Counted from the stretch's first letter, positions 31,020-41,536 are shown. The stretch is DNA of 51,035 nucleotides from Prasinococcaceae sp. CCMP 1430 (GCA_013416795.1 RQSC01000626.1:52506-103540), one strand, 5' to 3'. The notes: generated by a model from the letters alone, not told the origin. A program made the numbers and translations.

Positions 31020-31593
31020 TTACTGGCCCTCGGCGGCCTTGAGGATGTCCGAGTCACCCACGTCGGTGATGCTCAGGCAGCTGCAGCGGTAGAGGCGGCC
31101 GCACGCGGTGCCGAGCTCGACGTTGTTGCCCGGGTAGTGCACCACGGCGGTCTTGGAGAGCATGGAGTAGTACTCGATCTCGGACTTGCGGAGCGGCGGC
31201 GCGTTGTTGCAGATGATGACCATCTTCGACTTGCCCGAGCGCAGGCTCTTCAGCACGGTCTTGTAGCCGAGCGTGTACTTGCCCGACTTGACGACGAGCT
31301 TGAGGCGGTTGTTGAGCGACTCGCCCGCCTTCTTCTGCTCGCGAGCGGCCGCGACAGGGGGCGAGGGGACAGGCACGGTCGTCAGTATGGAGCGCTTGGC
31401 AGAGCGGGAGCGCACGTGGCGAGCGGGCGCGCGAGGCGGCGGGCGGCGCGCGCGCCCACAGGGTATGCGGCGGCCGGGGGCGGGTGCCCGCGCGCACCAA
31501 GCCGGCCTGNCCCCGCCGGCGCGCGCCTTCCCCTCCTCACACCTCCCGTCGCGCGGCGCGACGGACCTGCTTCTTGCTGACGGCGGGGGCCAT
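31020..31593 (-). CDS. RPL30: Cytosolic large-subunit ribosomal protein eL30
   Basis: Exons 31567-31593 (MAPAVSKKQ) and 31020-31334 (from [20 protein letters not shown]) encode 113 residues, the normal size. eL30 is a small RNA-binding protein at the 60S subunit interface. Conserved: [59 protein letters not shown] and DVGDSDIL. The 232-base intron splits the gene right after the ninth codon, as is common for ribosomal protein genes; it has a GTCCGT donor, CTGAC (plus 31381-31385) and CAG. One undetermined base (31510) lies in the intron. The closing residues (KAAEGQ) are divergent. It is divergent from the glycosyltransferase gene. Confidence 0.97.
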
Positions 31594-32406
31594 GGCTGCA
31601 GCGGCGGCTGCGGCGTGCGCGCGGTGTGGCGCGCGCGCGCGCGCCCCACCGCCGGTGGGCCTGCCCCGCGCACACACACATCACGCACACACAGCCTTCT
31701 TTTCGGTTTCGGGGAGCGCGAAATCCGCGCCGTCCGCACCCGCCGCGATGGCCGGGGGAAAAAAACGCCGCGCGCGCCCGCGCGCGCGAAACCGCGGTTC
31801 GCCGGCGGCTGGCCGGGCGCGCGGCGCGCGGCGCGCGCACTCGATCTGACGGAAGCCATCAAAACGAACGGAGTGCGCGTCATGCCGTAAGAACAAGGAG
31901 CTCGGACGGCCCCGTACGAGCGGACCTCGAACCCACATCACATCGCACGCCGCATCGCGGGACACGACGTGCGCTCATCTGTAGGGTCGTATTCCGGATG
32001 GATCGGAATGAATCCGGCGTTCGCAGGAATGATGACCCGGGGTGACGAACACCGAAACGCACAAGACCGGGTCTGCAGCGGGGGCGCGGCGGGGCAGCGC
32101 AGCGCGCAGCGCAGGAACAAACGGAACGGCGCGTTTGGGCTCAGCCGGGGCGCGGACGGGCGGGCGGATCGGCGGGCGGATCGCCGCCGATCCGGCTCGG
32201 GCCCGAGCCGGCTCGGCGGCGATCCGGCCCCGCTTGACAATTCGGTTTTCGGGCGGGCGGTGGCAGAGGCGGTGCGNTCCGCGGCGGACGAACGCGGCGG
32301 CGGGTCGGTGCGGGGGCCACCCGGCGGCGGGGCGGCGCTGCTGCCTCCGCTCGCGCCGCCGCTGCTACCGGCTTCAAGCGTGGCGCTGGCGCTCTCCACC
32401 CGTCCG
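31594..32406. promoter_or_regulatory. Divergent region eL30 / glycosyltransferase
   Basis: About 810 bases. Near eL30 is a GC-alternating tract and CACACACACATCACGCACACACA. The middle (31860-32060) is less GC-rich. A 46-base palindrome sits at 32179-32224, and an undetermined base at 32277. From about 32230 onward the glycosyltransferase frame is open, and a possible acceptor lies at 32265-32266 (TTGAC near 32233, GGCAG), so part of this region may be coding. Confidence 0.45.
32179..32224. repeat. 46-base near-perfect palindrome
   Basis: Two 23-base arms with no spacer; reading inward, 22 of 23 positions pair, the single mismatch being at arm position 13. The core CCGGCTCGGGCCCGAGCCGG is a perfect 20-base palindrome. 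The left arm begins GATCGCCGCCGA and the right arm ends TCGGCGGCGATC. It could form a cruciform or an RNA hairpin in the 5' region of the glycosyltransferase gene. Confidence 0.85.
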
Positions 32407-35400
32407 ATGCGCCTTCCCGCGTACGCCCGCGCCTACGTGACCTACCAGCCGACGGGGGACCTCGCCGAGCAGATGCTCTCGCTGCGCTCCATGATCGCAT
32501 GCGCGCGCGCGCTGCGCCGCACGCTCGTACTGCCGCACGTGCGGCTGCCGCGAGGGGGTGTGTGGGGCGCGCGCGGCGCGGCTGCGGAGGATGGCTACGA
32601 ACACGTGCCTTTCGACAGCGTCTTCGACGCGCACGCGCTGCGCGACGCGGCGGGCGGCCACATCGAGCTGATTGACGACTACATCGCGGCGTCTGGTGCG
32701 CCGCCCACGCGCGTCATGTGGGAGCACGGGCGGGACCCGAGCGCGGGGCTCACGTACTTTGAGGAGCAGCTCGGGTGGACAGGGCTGGGCGCCCACAAGG
32801 TCAGGCTTGAGCGCGAGCGCGCGAGCGCCGCGGACCCACAAGGGACGCGCACCACGCGCGCGCGAGCTGACGCGCACGCGAGCTGACTCGCACTGGCGTG
32901 CGGCCGCCGCGCAGGTGGGCGGCAACCGCCCGAGTCTGAGCAGCGTGGACATCGTCCACACGTACGGCCCCGCGCAAGACACGCTGCTCGCCTTCAGCGG
33001 AGCCTCGCAGCTGTTTGGCTCCTTCGCGAAGGAGAGGGAGAACGAACTGTATCAGGCCAAGTGGCTGCGAGCGCTGCAGCCCGCGGAGGGGCTCGCGCGC
33101 GCGCTCGGTGCCGCGCTGGGGCGCGCGCAGACTCAGGCAGAGCAGCCAGCGCGCACCCTCGGCGTGAGCATCGAGCTCGACCCTCAGACGCTCGCGCGCT
33201 GCGTGCTGTCGTCCGACGGCACTGCGCTCGCGCCAGACGCCGCCAGGCGCGCGGAAGAGCTGCGCAGGGAGCTAGGAAGGGGCTACCTGTGCGCGGTCTC
33301 GCCCCCGCGAGTCGTGCGCGAGGCGGTCGAGGCGCTGCTTGCGCTCGACGGTGGAGGGGGGGACCTGGACAGTGGCGAGGGCTCGAGCCTCAGCGTGTAC
33401 GTCGCGTCGGACGGCGCTGCTGCGGCATCGTACGACGACGTAGCGCGCGCCGTGAGTGATGCAGCACAGCGCGTCGCTACGAGCGCGAGGCCTGCGGACG
33501 GCGGTGACACCGACGTTGGCGCGAGCGCGCGCGTGCCCCCCTCGCGCGTGTCCGTTTCGCGTGGTTCAGACTTCTTGCCCCTACTACCCAAGCCTGCGTA
33601 CCTGGCTGCGCTCGACCTGCTTGTGCTCGCGCGCACAGACTACAGCGCCGGAAGTCGCTTCGCGCCGCTCGTGCGGCTCGTGCAGGAAGCGAGGCATTAC
33701 GTGCCGACAGGCGACGCGAACAGAGCCAGCGGTGGCACTGCAGGCTCTCCAAACTCCAGGAGCGGCGTGGCGGCAACGCAATACTGGATGTCCCCCGACG
33801 CTGGCGACGCGGCCCGCGCGCACTTTTCGCCGCCGCTCACTTTCGAGAGGCTCGCGGAGATGGAGGGCAGTGGCTTGGGTCGTGCGATAGCAGACAGAGG
33901 GAGCGCAAAGCAGGCGAGCTGGCTCGCAGACCTGTTGGAGGAAGGCAGCGGCATTGTTCCGGCGCAGCGAGAGGGCCGGGACGTAGGGATCGTCACTGCG
34001 TGCATGGATCGCAACGACCTGCTCGTGCGCGTGCTGCCGTCATGGCTCGCGCTGGAGGGTGTGGGGGAAGTGGTCATAGTTGACTGGTCGAGCAAGGAGA
34101 GCGTACAGAAAGCGCTCGCCGAGGAGTACGCGGAGCGCGGGGGGCTCGACCCCCGCATACGCGTAGTCACTGTCCCCTCTCAGGAGCGATGGGTGCTGAG
34201 CTACGCTCTCAACCTTGGCGTCGACCACATGCGTTCCCGTCGTGTGCTCAAGCTGGACTGCGACACCATCGCGCGCCCTGGCCTGGTGTCGCGTCACCCG
34301 GACGCGCCCCACGCTTTCTACACAGGCAGCTGGCAGCAGGCACGCACTGAGAATGAGTTGCATCTCAATGGCATCATGCTCGTGCGCAGGCAGGACTACT
34401 TGGACGTCGGGGGATTCAATGAGCACGTCGTGACGTATGGCTACGACGACACGGACCTCTACCTGAGGCTTGAGGCGCACCTCACCAAGTTGAGGGGCGC
34501 CCAATCGGGCGCGCGGACCGAGGGCGCGGACAGCCCCAGCCCCGGCGATTGGACTCCCGTGGGTGTACACAACTCGCTGCGGCTCGAGCAGCTCGAGCAC
34601 ATGCAGCACGGCAATGCTCGTCGCCAGCGGAGTTCTGAGGAGTCCCAGATTCCCATCAACGCGCGCATACAGCTGAACCGCCTGCTCATCGACCGCACGC
34701 CCAAGTGGGGGCGCGACAGCGAGCGATGCGCGTGGGAGTGCGAGCAGGGCGAGGCTGGGGGCGACCACCAGCGGTGCACGCTCGCGTCGGCGCCGCCGAC
34801 TTTGGAGGAGCTCGTGCCCAAGACAGTGCGCCAGGCGGACAGATCCAAGGCGTTGGATTCGTGGAGGAGGTCGCTCGACGGCAAGATGGCGAGCGGCGAC
34901 GTCAAGGGCCTCTTCGGCATTCAGGGGGACCAGCACCAGCGCGTTTCGGAGGACGCCAAGGTGGCCCTGCTCGGGCTCGCGGGCGCCGTGCGCACGTTCC
35001 CCACGCCGATGCTGCTGGTCCATGTGCGCGGCACGCTGAGCATGCGCCTGCTTCACCTGGCGCACGGCGTGCTCCTCGCACGGCGCGCGGGCCGCCGCCT
35101 GGGGATACTATGGAAGTTCGACCCGTCGGTGTGCGCGTGCTCCTTCGACAACATCTTCGCGTTCGAGGCGGCAGTGCTCACGGAGATGCTGCCGCCCTTC
35201 ATGCACGGCGGCATCGGCGCCGGCCCGCTCGTGGACTGCGAGGCCCACGCGGGCGCCGGCGCTCAGCAGGCCACCACGGGCGTCGTCGTCGACGGCGTTG
35301 ACGCGCCCCTCTCGTGCCTGAGTGGAGGCGGCAAGAGCGGAGAGAGGGAGGACGTGCCGGTGGCCTCTGTCGTGTCGAGCAGCAGGCACGTGTACCTCCG

Positions 35401-35575
35401 GGTGGAGGATATGGGCCGCGAGCTGCCGCCGCGAGGCTCTCCCCTGGCAGAGGCCCTGGTGTCGCTCATCGAAGCCCTGCAGCCCATCCCAATGATGCGC
35501 GAGGCCATGATGAACTTCATCAGCAAGTGGGATGCGGCGGCAGGGGATGCCATGTGCGCAGGGTCGGCTGCATGA
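32407..35575 (+). CDS. Three-domain glycosyltransferase
   Basis: Exon 1 ends at 32799 and exon 2 is 32915-35575 (GTCAGG donor, CTGAC 32883, CAG); from ATG 32407 the product is 1017 residues. Domain 1 (about 1-160) resembles O-fucosyltransferase/GT-B N-terminal segments: YVTYQPTGDLAEQMLSLRSMIACARALRRTLVLPHV. Domain 2 (about 485-660) is a GT-A fold of the GT2/GT7-C type: DVGIVTACMDRNDLL, VVIVDWSS, the metal motif LKLDCDT, GIMLVRRQDYLDVGGFNEH and YGYDDTDLYLRL. Domain 3 (from about 825) again looks like a GT-B N-terminal segment: MLLVHVRGTLSMRLLHLAHGVLLARRAGRRLGILW. Such a chain could build a multi-sugar glycan in the Golgi; that is inference. The frame is open well upstream of 32407, and a hydrophobic stretch LLPPLAPPLLPASSVALALS just before it may be part of a membrane anchor, so the start is uncertain. 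Confidence 0.83.
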
Positions 35576-35755
35576 GTGCGGCGGGGGCGCGCGCGCCGCG
35601 AATTGCACACTAATACCATCTAATAATCACGACACAGCGACCCATCTGCCCTCCCGTCCTCATCTCCGGTGAATGCGACTCGTGTTATGAGCTTCCCGGG
35701 GCGCGGCGGCGGCGCAACGCGCGCACGCGCGCTCTGTCCGCCGCATGCGCGCCTC

Positions 35756-37731
35756 TCAGCGAAACTGCGTACGTGCGGCCGCGTGCGCGTGCGCGAGTTA
35801 GCACGCGCACGCGAGCGCGCACGTGGCGCGTGGCTGCGTCCGCCCTCCCTCCCCCCGCGTGGGCGCCACGCACCATGTCCTCGTCGATGTACAGCCCCAT
35901 TCCTAGCTGCACCTCCTTGGTCTCCATGGTCCACTGCCCAACGTTGACCTCGTTGACGAAGGAACCCTCCGCGCATGCGGCGATGAGCGCCGCGCGCGCG
36001 TCACCCGCGGCGCACGCGCCTTCCTCCTCGGGATACCACACGCCGGGCGCTGTGCCGCCGGCCAGCATAGACGACGCAAACGCGGCGACGGCCGTCGCCG
36101 CCGAGTCCGTGAGGTGCTTGTGCGCGACCACGCTCACCACCTTGCGCCCGCCGACGGTGTCCATGTCGACGCGCATGGCCGTGTCCTCGCCGACCTTGTC
36201 ATCGAAGAACCTCACCAGCGGCTCGAGCACGCCCGCGAGCTTGTCCATGGCACCCCTGTCGTTGAGCAGCGAGCGCGGCGCGAGCGACGCCACGAGCTCC
36301 ATCCCCCAGTTCCAGAAGAGCGGCGACGTGGCGAAGCGCGCGCTCACGGTGCGCGCGCCCAGCACCTCGCGCGCGCTGTCGACCTGTGTGTGCGTGTGCG
36401 TGTGCAGGAGATGGACGGTCGTGTGTTGGATGGGGGTGGGGGGTGAGTACATGTGCGAGTGTGCGGACATGTGCATGCGTGTGTGCGCGCGCACACAGGC
36501 GCACATCCCAGTGCACTCACTCACTACCCAACTCATGTGCACGCGCGCACGCACCTCCGGCAGGTTGAGCAGGTACACACGGCGCTTGCCCACTTTGGGG
36601 CCGAAGTCCGCGACGCGGCTGCCGGACATGGGCGCGAGCGACAGCTCCTTGCCCTGTGTGTGCGTGCGTGCGTGCGTGTGTGTGTGTGTGTGTGTACGGG
36701 GGGTGAGATGGTAAGTGAGTGCATGGGCGAGTGTGCAGGTGCGTGTGCGCGCGTGCACACACGCAGACGGAACAAATCCCCGTGGCAGCAGTCACTCGCT
36801 CACGCTCGCACGCACGCGCGCACCTCTTCGTACGCCTCGACGTCCTCGCCGAGCAGCATGAGGCTCGTCGCGAGGATGGTGCGCCCCGCGCCGCCGCTTC
36901 CCGCCGTCCAGTAGCTGAAGCGCAGCCGCTCGGGCACGGCGGCCAGCGCGGCGTCCTCGGGCGAGGCCCCGTCCTCCAGAGCTTCGCGCTCGGCCTCGGC
37001 CTGCATGTGCGCCGCCAGCAGGTTGCTCAGCCCCGGATACAGCCCCGCGGCCGTGATGCACGGCACGCCGGCCGCCTCTGCCGCACTCGCGTACTGCTTC
37101 GCGCGCCGCGAGTAGGCGGCGTCGTCGCTGATGTCGAGGTAGGCGACCTTGCTGGCGATGGCGGCCTCGAGCGCGTTGCACTGCTCGGCGCGCTGGAAGG
37201 GGCCCGCAGCGTTGATCACCAGGTCGGCGCCCGCGATGGCGCGAAGCACCGAGCTCGTGTCGCGCACATCGGCGGAGGCGGAGCTCACGTGCTGCGCGCC
37301 GCCGCTGCGCAGCGCCGCGGCCGCGCGCTCGGCGGCATCCGCGTTGCGCGAGGCGAGCGTCACGCGCGCCTCGGGGAGGTGCGCGGCGAGCGCGGCGGCG
37401 GCCTTTGAGCGCGGGCCGTGCGTGTGCGCGCGTGCACGCGCGTGCGTGTGAGCTTGAGCATCACAGGAGAAATGCAGTCGACGGAGCGGAGCCTGCGCCA
37501 GCGTGTGTGCGCGCATGCGCACGCGCGCACACACGCACGCACGCGCGCACACACGCACGCGAACACGCATGCATCCACGCACTCGCACGCTGGCGCGCGG
37601 ATATACACATGCACACGCACACACGCGACGCAGACACACGCGCACACGCAGCCTACCTTGGAGCCGATGCGCCCCGAACCGCCGAGCACGACCACGCGCG
37701 GGTCGCGCACGCCCGCCGGCGCGTCTGCTGC
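35756..37731 (-). CDS. Saccharopine dehydrogenase-like NAD(P) oxidoreductase
   Basis: Minus-strand exons: 37657-about 37731 (VRDPRVVVLGGSGRIGSK), 36824-37402 (AAAALAAHLPEARVTLASRN...), 36555-36653 (GKELSLAPMSGSRVADFG...), 35874-36383 (VDSAREVLGARTV...) and a final 35756-35764 coding only Phe-Arg-stop. Phases agree throughout. The Rossmann loop GGSGRIGS is split after the lysine, as in other members of this family of lysine-pathway-like and trans-acting reductases; DLVINAAGPFQ, YLDISDD and ITAAGLYPGLSNLLAAH are diagnostic. The reaction is unknown for this subgroup. Two internal introns are almost pure CA/TG repeats ending in CACACAG. The start is unresolved: an ATG at 37942 (MHLSWAQSARPAAVARVALAWA, donor GTGCGC at 37876) could supply a targeting peptide via another intron. 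Confidence 0.87.
36385..36540. repeat. TG/CA-rich microsatellite tract in intron
   Basis: Alternating purine-pyrimidine sequence (GTGTGTGCGTGTGCGTGTGC on the plus strand at 36385-36405, again around 36440-36500) filling the intron between the third and fourth exons of the dehydrogenase-like gene. The CACACAG end of the tract serves as the acceptor. Confidence 0.8.
36656..36830. repeat. TG/CA microsatellite in intron
   Basis: GTGTGTGCGTGCGTGCGTGC followed by about nine TG units (36656-36696, plus strand), then further TG/CG-rich sequence. It fills the intron between exons two and three of the dehydrogenase-like gene and provides its CACACAG acceptor. Confidence 0.8.
37415..37656. repeat. Long alternating CA/CG tract in intron
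   Basis: About 240 bases rich in ACACGCACGC and GCGCGCACAC units, densest at 37500-37650. It forms most of the first intron of the dehydrogenase-like gene. The alternating purine-pyrimidine pattern is the kind prone to Z-DNA. Confidence 0.8.
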
Positions 37732-37977
37732 CTCGGCCCTACGCCCAGCCCTCCTGCGCCTAGTCGGCCACCGCTGAGCCCTGCTCCTCCGAGTCAACCG
37801 CCACCAAGCCCGCCGCCCCCTGCAGCGCCGAGCACTCAATCGCCGAATCCCCCTCCTCCGAGAGCGCCCAGCGCACCGCCCACGCCAACGCCACGCGCGC
37901 CACCGCGGCCGGCCGCGCGGACTGCGCCCAGCTCAGGTGCATCCAGCAGCAGCAGGAGCGGTGAATCTGGTACGTGG

Positions 37978-38276
37978 ATGTCCACTTTGGCTGCAGGTGC
38001 GGCGGCGACCGCCGCCGCTGCCCTCGCGGTTGCGGTGTACATCCGTCTGAGGCGCTCAGAGTTCCGCGTGCTTGCGACGAGCGCTGCCTCCGCAGTGCCT
38101 GAGGTGGGCGAGCCACTCGAGGCGCGCTTCGCCGCGAGCGCAGATGCGTTTCAGGCCGCCTCCATGGCCTCCGCTGTGGGCATGGAGGCCGCGCCGCGGT
38201 TGAGCGGTCCGCAGCGCCTCGCGCTGTACGCGCTGTACAAGCAGGCGACATGTGGCGACTGCCGCGCGGCGATGCC
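37978..38276 (+). CDS. Membrane-anchored acyl-CoA-binding protein, truncated
   Basis: ATG 37978 opens MSTLAAGAAATAAAALAVAVYIRL, a single N-terminal membrane anchor, followed by LEARFAASADAFQAASMASAV and PRLSGPQRLALYALYKQATCGDC. The last block is the signature of acyl-CoA-binding proteins (LYALYKQAT-x-GDC), with the conserved YALYKQ tyrosine and lysine that hold the CoA. About 50 residues of the ACBP fold should follow, including the KW-x-AW region, but the sequence stops matching right before the undetermined base at 38277. The gene is therefore cut off or joined wrongly. The same frame is open far upstream as a Pro-rich SPPPP-type stretch (37760-37960), which may be a leader or overlap with the opposite gene. 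An ACBD5-like membrane form is the closest layout, though here the anchor is N-terminal. Confidence 0.7.
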
Positions 38277-38277
38277 N

Positions 38278-38655
38278 GCGCCGCGGTCCGCGCGGCGCGT
38301 GGTCCCGCGCGCCGAGGGCGGCGAAGGGCGGGGCGGCGCCAAGGCCGACGAGCCCAAGATCACGGGCGCAGGCCTCAAGCAGCTCATCTCCATGGGACTG
38401 GGCACCATCTCGGGGGACATCACCGAGATCAACCTCAAAGACCCCAAGCGGACCGTCGTCATGGAGCTCGAGAGCAACAACTTTGAGCTCAACGAGGACG
38501 GCCAGCTGAAGCAGGGCAAGTACCGCGACGAGGGATTCGTGGACAGCGAGGGCGGTGGCGTCAACACCGCGGCGGTCATCGGCGCGCTCGTGCTCGCAGG
38601 TGGCGCGGGATTTTTCGTCTACAAGACGCTGGGCGCGCTGAGCGACATGTCGTAG
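38278..38655 (+). CDS. 3' part of an unidentified membrane protein
   Basis: After the N, the plus frame continues with ARRVVPRAEGGEG, reminiscent of a plastid transit-peptide end, then EPKITGAGLKQLISMGLGTISGDITEINLKDPKRTVVMELESNNFEL, a soluble part of unknown family, and a C-terminal hydrophobic helix VNTAAVIGALVLAGGAGFFVYKTL followed by GALSDMS and TAG. It shows no relation to ACBP, so it is probably the end of a different gene whose 5' part is missing at the N. A plastid membrane protein is possible but unproven. It converges with the TTC12-like gene, 147 bases away. Confidence 0.55.
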   Translation, partial: APRSARRVVPRAEGGEGRGGAKADEPKITGAGLKQLISMGLGTISGDITEINLKDPKRTVVMELESNNFELNEDGQLKQGKYRDEGFVDSEGGGVNTAAVIGALVLAGGAGFFVYKTLGALSDMS

Positions 38656-38802
38656 GGCGGCGGCGAGAGCGAGCGGAGGGGGCGAGGCGGCCGAGCCGCT
38701 GGGCTGCGCGTGCGTTGCAGCCCGACTGCGATGAGGGGGGCCGCGCGCCGTATGTGCGCACCGCTGCGTACGGAGCGTTAGCATCCACAACTTTTTTTGC
38801 TG

Positions 38803-41530
38803 TCACACCTTGACCAGCGCGAGCATCTTCTCGACGCCGCGCAGCTCGCGCAGCTCCTCGAGGCCCTTGCCCGTCGAGTCCGCCTGCACGAGCCTCGCGA
38901 GGGCGATCGCCGCGTTCCTGCGCGCATTGGCGGCCGCGGAGCCCGCGTCGTCCGCAGCCGCTGTCATGAGCTGCACAAGAGGCGCCACCGCACCGGCCTC
39001 GAGCAGCGCGGCGGGTCCCGCGTGCGCGATCGAGGCAAGCTCGCTCAGAAGCAGCGCGGCGTTCCCGCCGGCCGTGCGCACGTCGGCGTCGGCGATCGCA
39101 GCGCGCACCACGCGCAGTGCGGCGGCGAGGCCGCCCTGTGACGCGCGTGGAGGAGCCGATGCGCCACGCAGCGCGGTGTCAGAGGGGATGGTTCACAGGA
39201 CAGGCGCGAGATCACACCCGGGCGCGCCAACGCACCTTGTCGAGGGCCACTCTCTTGGCCTCCTCCCCGCCACTCTTGGTCAGCGCTGCCAGGGCCCTCA
39301 CGGCCGCCCCGGCGGTCTTCCTGGCGCTGCCCTCGTCCGTCCTGGCAGCGGCATCGCACAGGTCGCCGACGGCCGTCGGATGCTCCAACACCACGAGCGG
39401 CGCGCGCCCTGCGGCGCGCGCAAGAAGCGCGGCGGCGCGCTCAGCGGCATCCACGTCCTCCACGGAGGCGAGGCTCGCGGCCGCCACCTTGACCGCCACC
39501 GCAGCGCCATCGCCCGCATCGTCGCCAAAGAGCGCCTCCGCGCCGGCCGCCTCCGCTGCGGCATTGGAGAGCGCCGCCAGCGCGCCCACGCGGCACTCGC
39601 CTGAGGCCGACGCAAGCGCAAGTAGCAGGCGCATCAGCTGGGCCGCCCGCGCGGGTGCGGCGCCTTCTCCCCTCGCGGGCCCTGGTGCCAAAAGTGCCGA
39701 ACGTACGCCGTCGCAGCGCAGCAGATTGCCCGCGAGTGCCGCCACCCGACTGGCGAGCAGCGCCTTCGCCGTCTCCTCGGCGGTGCCTCCAGATACTAGC
39801 AGCCCACCTGCGACGCGCGCAAGAAGGCGCACGAGCGCCTCGGGCTCCGCACCCTCTTCCGCGCCATCGCCCTGGAAGGCCGCCCAGCAGGATTGCTCGG
39901 CCGCTGCGCGCGCCAGCACGCCCGCCGCCGCCGCCGCCGCGGGCGCGGGCGCGTGCTCTGCACAGCGGCAGAGCGCCGCCGCCGCCCCGTGCCGTTTCTT
40001 TCTGCCAAGCGTCGCAGCCGTGTCTCCACGCCCACGCGGCAGCGAGCATATGAGCTGCAGTGCGTCCGCAGCAGCGCCAGCCATCGGGAAGTCACTCGCG
40101 CCATCCTTGCCATTGCTGCCACCGCAGTGAGCCGTGATAATGTCGAGCAACTCCACGATGGCGCACTCCCCTATAGCCGAGCGAATGACGCTGTCCTCCA
40201 AGCAGGCCGTCGCAAGAGCACGCAACGCAAGCACGCCCGCCTCCCGTGTCGCGCTACCCGCAGTTGCCGCCGCGCCGCGCTTGGCGAGCCCCAGCGCTGC
40301 CTTGACGCCTCCGCACGCCCCAAAATAGCGCCGCGCGGTCGCAGATTCGTCCGCCGCACCCCCCACCTCCGATGACATTGCCGCCCGGAGCGAGTCCAGA
40401 GCCTCGGTGGTGGCGCTGTCCGTCTGCTCGGCGTTGTTGGACGACGATGTCGATGCCGCGATCTCTTTCACGGCCGCTTCGACGGCCCGCAGACCGCGCA
40501 GCGAGGCTGCACTGGCGCTGCTCTCATTTGCGCGAGCGCCATCTGCGCCCCCACTCGCGGCCGCCTCGCGCAGCTGCTTGGCATCGCGAAGGTCTGCGAG
40601 CGCAGCGTCGGCCTCAGCCTTCTCGTTCTCGATCTCCTTGAGCGCCTTGGGATCGTAGGAGCGGAGGGCCTTTGCACCCTCCAGGGCAGCAGCGAGATCG
40701 TCGGCGCGTTCGCGCGCGTGACCCAGCGCATGGCGGGCGCGCGCGCGCCGCACGAGCGCTTTGACGGCCAGGGGATGGCGCGCATCGTTGTGCAGGAACT
40801 CCGCAAGCTGGTGCGCGGCGGTCGCGTGGTCCACTGCGGCGATATAGCATTGTGATGCCAGCGCGGCCTGTGCGGCGTTTGCATGCAGCGCCAGCGAGCG
40901 CTTGTTCGCCTCCAGTCCGCGCTCGTAGCACGCTAATGCCTCCGCCGGCTGCCCCGCTTTCAGCGCCGCGTTGCCCGCGAGCCGCTCGCGCTCGGCGCGC
41001 CGCTCACGCTCTGCACGCAGCGCTGCGCGCTCATCCATGTCCTTCTCCATGGCGGCAAACTCGGGCGAGGACGGCGTCATGCCGTACCAAGCGTCGTCCT
41101 CGTCGTCGCTCGGGGTGAACAGGTCCCACTTGGCGTAGTCGGTGCCCGACTGCCGCTCGGTTGCTGCCGCGCTCGCCTCGCGCGACGAGGCAAGGTACGC
41201 CTCGTAACGCGCGCGCGCCTTCTGCCTCTGCTCGTACTTCGCCTTGAGGTCGGCCACCTTTGCGGCAATGCGCGCGCGGTCCTCGTCTGTCTGAGGCGCC
41301 TTGGCCTCCTCCTCCTTCACCTTTGCCTCATTCTCGGCGCGCGCAGCCTCCTCGGCAGCGATCTCCGCGCGCTGGCGCTCGTCGAGCAGCTTGTCGGCGC
41401 CCTCCGCGTCGAGCTCGCCCGCTTTGAGCGCCGAGATGGCGCTCGAGACGGAGTCCACCTGCTCCAGGAAGTCCGCGAGCTCGTCCGGATTGGGCATGCT
41501 GGAGCCCAGCCCCGCCGGCACCCCCGACAT
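38803..41530 (-). CDS. TTC12: TTC12-like TPR/ARM-repeat dynein assembly factor
   Basis: Exons 39236-41530 and 38803-39135 encode 875 residues. TTC12 acts in the cytoplasm to preassemble axonemal dynein arms. The N terminus, ELADFLEQVDSVSSAISAL, matches the start of TTC12, followed by a charged helix and SPEFAAMEKDMDERAALRAERERRAERERLAGNAALKAG. Three TPR units run to about residue 310 (AALKAGQPAEALACYERGLEA and so on), then armadillo-type repeats fill the rest, ending in exon 2 with EAGAVAPLVQLMTAA and NARRNAAIALARLV. The 100-base intron starts GTGCGT after VALDK and has CTGAC (plus 39177-39181). A second ATG lies two codons upstream (41536). The C-terminal ARM part also resembles UNC45-type repeats, but the N terminus favours TTC12. 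Confidence 0.83.
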
Positions 41531-41536
41531 GGTCAT

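Noticed and set aside
31900-31960. CTCGAACCCACA resembling a minus-strand tRNA T-loop
   Set aside because: Stem bases do not pair and no anticodon arm was seen.
37760-37977. Pro-rich SPPPP frame as hydroxyproline-rich wall protein
   Set aside because: It overlaps the likely 5' end of the opposite gene and has no start; more likely low-complexity leader DNA.
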